From NCBI GenBank assembly GCA_017545365.1, contig JAFWOP010000128.1, forward strand, positions 1 to 7,632: a stretch of 7,632 nucleotides of DNA, in the 5' to 3' direction. Within the stretch, counting starts at the first letter, position 1, and every line of letters starts with the position of its first letter. The position numbers were made by a program, and so were the translations under genes. The notes under the pieces were generated by a model, which saw nothing but the letters and a program-made list of their open reading frames with translations, had not been told where the DNA came from and did not search any database. Below are positions 7,237 through 7,632 of this stretch, one piece after another. The DNA is from Bacteroidales bacterium. GTDB lineage: Bacteria; Bacteroidota; Bacteroidia; Bacteroidales; P3.

Positions 7237-7273
7237 GCAAAGGTATGCATTTTTTTCTAAATAACCTGCAACC
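7237..7273 (-). promoter_or_regulatory. Promoter of the GH2 gene (Bacteroidetes type)
   Basis: On the minus strand TACCTTTGC (7245-7237) is an exact TAnnTTTG -7 element. GGTTGC (7273-7268) with a 22-bp spacer is a weaker -33 element. Transcription should start near 7236-7230, leaving a leader of about 60 nt before the ATG at 7170. The leader holds a weak AAGGA 12 nt upstream of the ATG and no obvious strong hairpin, so nothing suggests a riboswitch. Confidence 0.65.
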
Positions 7274-7488
7274 GCACGGAAAAAGTGACAAAGTTTAACG
7301 GACATCGGGCGAAAGCGTGCCGGTTTGCTGTATGAATCGTACTAAAGTTTTTCGGGTGTTTGATGCAAGCTCGTGCTGAAAAATCTTTACATTGACCCCT
7401 CTGAGAATTCGATTTTTTGAATGAGGTGTTTGGTGGACGTATAAGCCAGTTTTGACGGGTGGTGTTTCCGCGTTTTCCACGCTACTGC
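7274..7488. other. Intergenic stretch with no supported gene
   Basis: No gene is supported between the GH2 promoter and the inverted-repeat cluster. A 61-codon minus-strand ORF (7480-7295) has no TAnnTTTG promoter just upstream, no signal peptide or membrane segment, and no motif I recognise, so it is not called. A weak 4-bp inverted repeat GCGT/ACGC with a 5-nt loop sits at 7470-7482. The segment is more AT-rich than the flanking GH2 gene. It could be leader or upstream sequence of a gene beyond the right edge, or part of a dispersed repeat. Confidence 0.55.
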
Positions 7489-7544
7489 TCAGCTATGGGC
7501 TGATTGCCCTCTAAAACTGTTTCGTTTTAGTCGGTTTTTACCGA
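7489..7544. repeat. Cluster of adjacent short inverted repeats
   Basis: Four potential hairpins lie in 56 bp. TCAGC/GCTGA (7489-7493 with 7499-7503) overlaps, and would exclude, GGGC/GCCC (7497-7500 with 7506-7509). Next come CTAAAAC/GTTTTAG (7511-7517 with 7524-7530, 6-nt loop) and, directly abutting, TCGGT/ACCGA (7531-7535 with 7540-7544, TTTT loop). Neither long stem is followed by a clean T-tract on either strand, so they are not convincing intrinsic terminators. A structured RNA, a protein-binding site or an end of a mobile element are all possible. Confidence 0.55.
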
Positions 7545-7550
7545 AAAAGG

Positions 7551-7571
7551 TGGTCTTGTAGTACAAGACCA
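7551..7571. repeat. Perfect 21-bp palindrome at the start of the 22-bp array
   Basis: TGGTCTTGTA (7551-7560) and TACAAGACCA (7562-7571) are perfect reverse complements around a single central G. Its inner 11 bp, TTGTAGTACAA, form the core of every following repeat unit, but only this first copy has the full outer TGGTC arm, so it marks the array boundary. A one-base centre favours a duplex binding site for a dimeric protein over an RNA hairpin. Confidence 0.8.
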
Positions 7572-7632
7572 TATCTTTTGTAGTACAAGACCATATCTTT
7601 TGTAGTACAAGACCATAGCTTTTGTAGTACAA
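7556..7632. repeat. Tandem array of 22-bp units with TTGTAGTACAA palindrome cores, cut by the window edge
   Basis: Three full units start at 7556, 7578 and 7600 (TTGTAGTACAAGACCATATCTT) with one difference, T to G at 7618 in the third; a fourth begins at 7622 and is cut after 11 bp, exactly the palindromic core. Units are contiguous with no unique spacers, which excludes a CRISPR array. The 22-bp period is close to two helical turns, so all palindromes would face nearly the same side of the DNA. The parts between cores carry an AAGA/TCTT inverted repeat around CCATA. An operator or iteron-like array, or a slippage-prone minisatellite, would fit. Confidence 0.9.

Noticed and set aside
7288..7297. 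Second -7-like element upstream of the GH2 gene (TTAAACTTTG on the minus strand)
   Set aside because: It does not match TAnnTTTG with correct spacing, and the TACCTTTGC element at 7245-7237 is exact and closer to the gene.
7295..7480. 61-codon minus-strand ORF in the right intergenic region
   Set aside because: It has no promoter element, signal peptide or recognised motif, and its length is within what chance allows. It may be part of a repeat rather than a gene.
7511..7539. Intrinsic terminator made of the CTAAAAC/GTTTTAG hairpin and following Ts
   Set aside because: The stem is AT-rich and the T-run is interrupted by TCGG and belongs to the next hairpin; no gene ends just upstream on the plus strand.
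7556..7632. CRISPR array
   Set aside because: The 22-bp units are contiguous and the whole unit repeats; there are no unique spacers and no cas genes.

Overview
The window looks like a chromosomal segment of a Bacteroidales bacterium, most like Prevotella or a close relative. The reasons are three promoters with the Bacteroidetes -7 element TAnnTTTG(C), the lack of strong Shine-Dalgarno sequences, a heptamer AT-rich repeat in an intergenic gap, and the protein types: an EmrA/TolC efflux pair with a divergent AraC regulator, and a large secreted glycoside hydrolase family 2 (GH2) enzyme. This assignment is inference, since no rRNA or marker gene is present.

Left part (1-2507): a minus-strand efflux operon. 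It begins with a TolC-family outer membrane channel (ATG at 2400), followed by an EmrA/HlyD-type periplasmic adaptor (ATG at 1046). A third gene starts at the left edge through a TAATG stop-start overlap; an EmrB-like MFS permease would be expected there but only three codons are visible. Together these would form a tripartite pump spanning both membranes. A 107-bp divergent intergenic region carries promoters for the efflux operon (minus) and for the AraC-family regulator (plus, 2508-3311), which is the obvious candidate local regulator. The araC promoter sits so close to its ATG that the mRNA may be leaderless, and AATTTGG direct repeats lie in and just downstream of that promoter.

Centre and right (3343-7170): one very large minus-strand gene, convergent with araC, encodes a 1275-residue secreted GH2 enzyme of the LacZ-like multidomain type. 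Both catalytic glutamates are present. A concanavalin-like (LamG-type) module of roughly 200 residues is inserted at the end of the TIM barrel, and several galactose-site residues of classical LacZ are replaced. No SusC/SusD or other polysaccharide-utilisation genes are visible beside it.

Right end (7171-7632): no convincing gene. It holds the GH2 promoter and leader, then about 350 bp of apparently non-coding DNA ending in a dense cluster of inverted repeats (7470-7571) and a tandem array of 22-bp units, each containing the palindrome TTGTAGTACAA, which runs off the window edge. This is the least explained part of the window. The genes themselves belong to recognisable families and I see no convincing new multi-gene system.
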